A stretch of DNA of 15,184 nucleotides from assembly GCA_030550295.1 (NCBI GenBank), contig JAUQPQ010000037.1, forward strand, positions 1 through 15,184, written 5' to 3'. Position 1 is the first letter of the stretch. Each line of letters begins with the position of its first letter. Made by a program: the position numbers and the translations under genes. The notes under the pieces were generated by a model, which was given only the letters and a program-made list of their open reading frames with translations, did not search any database and was not told the DNA's origin. The DNA comes from Chloroflexota bacterium. GTDB taxonomy: Bacteria > Chloroflexota > Dehalococcoidia > SM23-28-2 > HRBIN24. Shown one piece after another: positions 14,321 through 15,184 of the stretch.

Positions 14321-14863
14321 GTGTTGGGGGTATTTAAGTCTCTAGCTACAGCTGTGGCAGCAGCTGTTAGGCGCCCAGTGACCGTACAGTACCCCACCCA
14401 GAAGAAGGAGCTGCCCCATCGCTCCCGTGGCTTCCCCCTCCTCTTGTGGGACGCCGAGCACGATGAGCCTTTCTGCACAGGCTGCCAAGTGTGCGCCCGC
14501 TATTGCCCCACCAACTGCATGACGGTGACCATGAAGGACAATCCCCAGTATGCCGAGGGTAAAAGCCCACGCAAGAAGATCGTAGACCGCTTCTTCATAG
14601 ACTATGCCCGGTGCATGAGGTGCAACATCTGCGTAGAGGTATGCAACTTCGATGCCATCGTCATGGATAACACTTGGCGGAGCGTGGAGATGTCCCGGTA
14701 CGACCGCCAAGACCTGGTAATGGATCTGGAGGCGCTATTGTACGCCTCTAAGACGGGATACCTTAAGGACCCGTTCCGCATCCCTATGGGTATGGCCCAC
14801 AGCGGCTGGATGCCCAAAGAGGAGCGGGCCAAGGTAGGAGCAGCCTCCCCAGAAGGGGGATAG
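14321..14863 (+). CDS. nuoI: NADH-quinone oxidoreductase subunit I (two 4Fe-4S clusters)
   Basis: A 180-residue ferredoxin-like subunit carrying clusters N6a and N6b, which pass electrons to N2. The first motif is C52-x2-C55-x2-C58-x3-C62-P and the second C98-x2-C101-x2-C104-x3-C108, where the usual Pro after the last Cys is Asn (CNFDAI). The N-terminal 40 residues include an amphipathic helix that lies on the membrane. The GTG start at 14321 is set by GGAGGT (14307-14312) 8 bases upstream, which overlaps the last codons of nuoH. The tail SRYDRQDLVMDLEALL is also typical of the family. Confidence 0.96.
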   Translation: MLGVFKSLATAVAAAVRRPVTVQYPTQKKELPHRSRGFPLLLWDAEHDEPFCTGCQVCARYCPTNCMTVTMKDNPQYAEGKSPRKKIVDRFFIDYARCMRCNICVEVCNFDAIVMDNTWRSVEMSRYDRQDLVMDLEALLYASKTGYLKDPFRIPMGMAHSGWMPKEERAKVGAASPEGG

Positions 14864-14921
14864 GCCTAAAGGGATTAGAGCACTAAGATAGGGCACAGGG
14901 CGGCCTCGACAGGGAAGGGGG

Positions 14922-15184
14922 ATGAGCTACGAGGAAGGGCTTTTCTACGTAGTAGCGGCGGTGACGGCCCTGGGGGGCCTGGGGGTGGTAGTGAACAGGA
15001 ACGTCGTTCATGCCGCCCTCTTTCTCATCGTGGCCCTGCTGGGGGTGGCAGGTATCTTCCTTTTGCTCTCGGCCGAATTCCTGGCCATAGTCCAAATCCT
15101 CATTTATGGGGCAGCCGTCACCATCCTTGTCCTCTTCGTCATCATGCTGACACGAGTGAGGGACGTCCCACGGGCAACCATCGG
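14922..15184 (+). CDS. nuoJ: NADH-quinone oxidoreductase subunit J, 3'-partial
   Basis: The first 87 codons of a membrane subunit run off the window. The reading begins MSYEEGLFYVVAAVTALGG and contains SAEFLAIVQILIYGAAVTIL and VLFVIML, which are diagnostic for the third helix region of NuoJ. Three transmembrane helices are visible. AGGGAAGGGG (14911-14920) lies just before the ATG. The 58 bases between nuoI and nuoJ hold nothing else that I can identify. nuoK and the antiporter-like nuoL, M and N are expected next. Confidence 0.93.
   Translation, partial: MSYEEGLFYVVAAVTALGGLGVVVNRNVVHAALFLIVALLGVAGIFLLLSAEFLAIVQILIYGAAVTILVLFVIMLTRVRDVPRATI

Overview
This looks like chromosomal DNA of a GC-rich, probably thermophilic bacterium, most likely a member of the Chloroflexota (Dehalococcoidia or a neighbouring class). 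The hints are F420-biosynthesis genes, a complex I operon that runs nuoA-B-C-D-H-I-J with no nuoEFG, an acyl-CoA-type phosphotransferase, and frequent TTG/GTG starts. The assignment is inference from gene content; no rRNA or other strict marker is present. I see no mobile element, CRISPR array or sign of recent transfer, and codon use looks uniform.

Layout. (1) 1-2729, plus strand: a tight F420/flavin cluster made of cofC (5' end probably cut by the window), an FbiB-like nitroreductase, an alpha/beta hydrolase and a second, different nitroreductase. rarA (2753-4114) follows on the same strand. (2) 7165-4092, minus strand: one transcription unit whose promoter and terminator are both visible. 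It encodes a hemerythrin-like protein, an APH-fold phosphotransferase, an all-helical protein of unknown function, a NudL-type Nudix hydrolase and a 75-residue zinc-ribbon protein coupled to it by a TGATG overlap. (3) 7177-7388: a CAT-anticodon tRNA (minus strand) and valS (plus strand) fire from back-to-back promoters. The short valS leader is almost filled by a 30-bp perfect palindrome. (4) 7389-10082: valS. (5) From a promoter at 10107-10135 to the window end: nuoABCDHI and the start of nuoJ, tightly packed and often translationally coupled.

How the genes work together. The first cluster should make or finish coenzyme F420 (guanylyl transfer by CofC, reduction of the dehydro intermediate by the FbiB-like nitroreductase) and may also hold users of flavin or F420. 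The nuo operon encodes the quinone-reducing and membrane parts of complex I but no NADH-input module at the usual place, so the electron donor is open. NuoC carries an unusual C-terminal tail of about 145 residues containing two near-identical 48-residue helical repeats. This tail is the most unusual feature of the window, and a role in docking an alternative electron donor or assembly factor is a hypothesis only.
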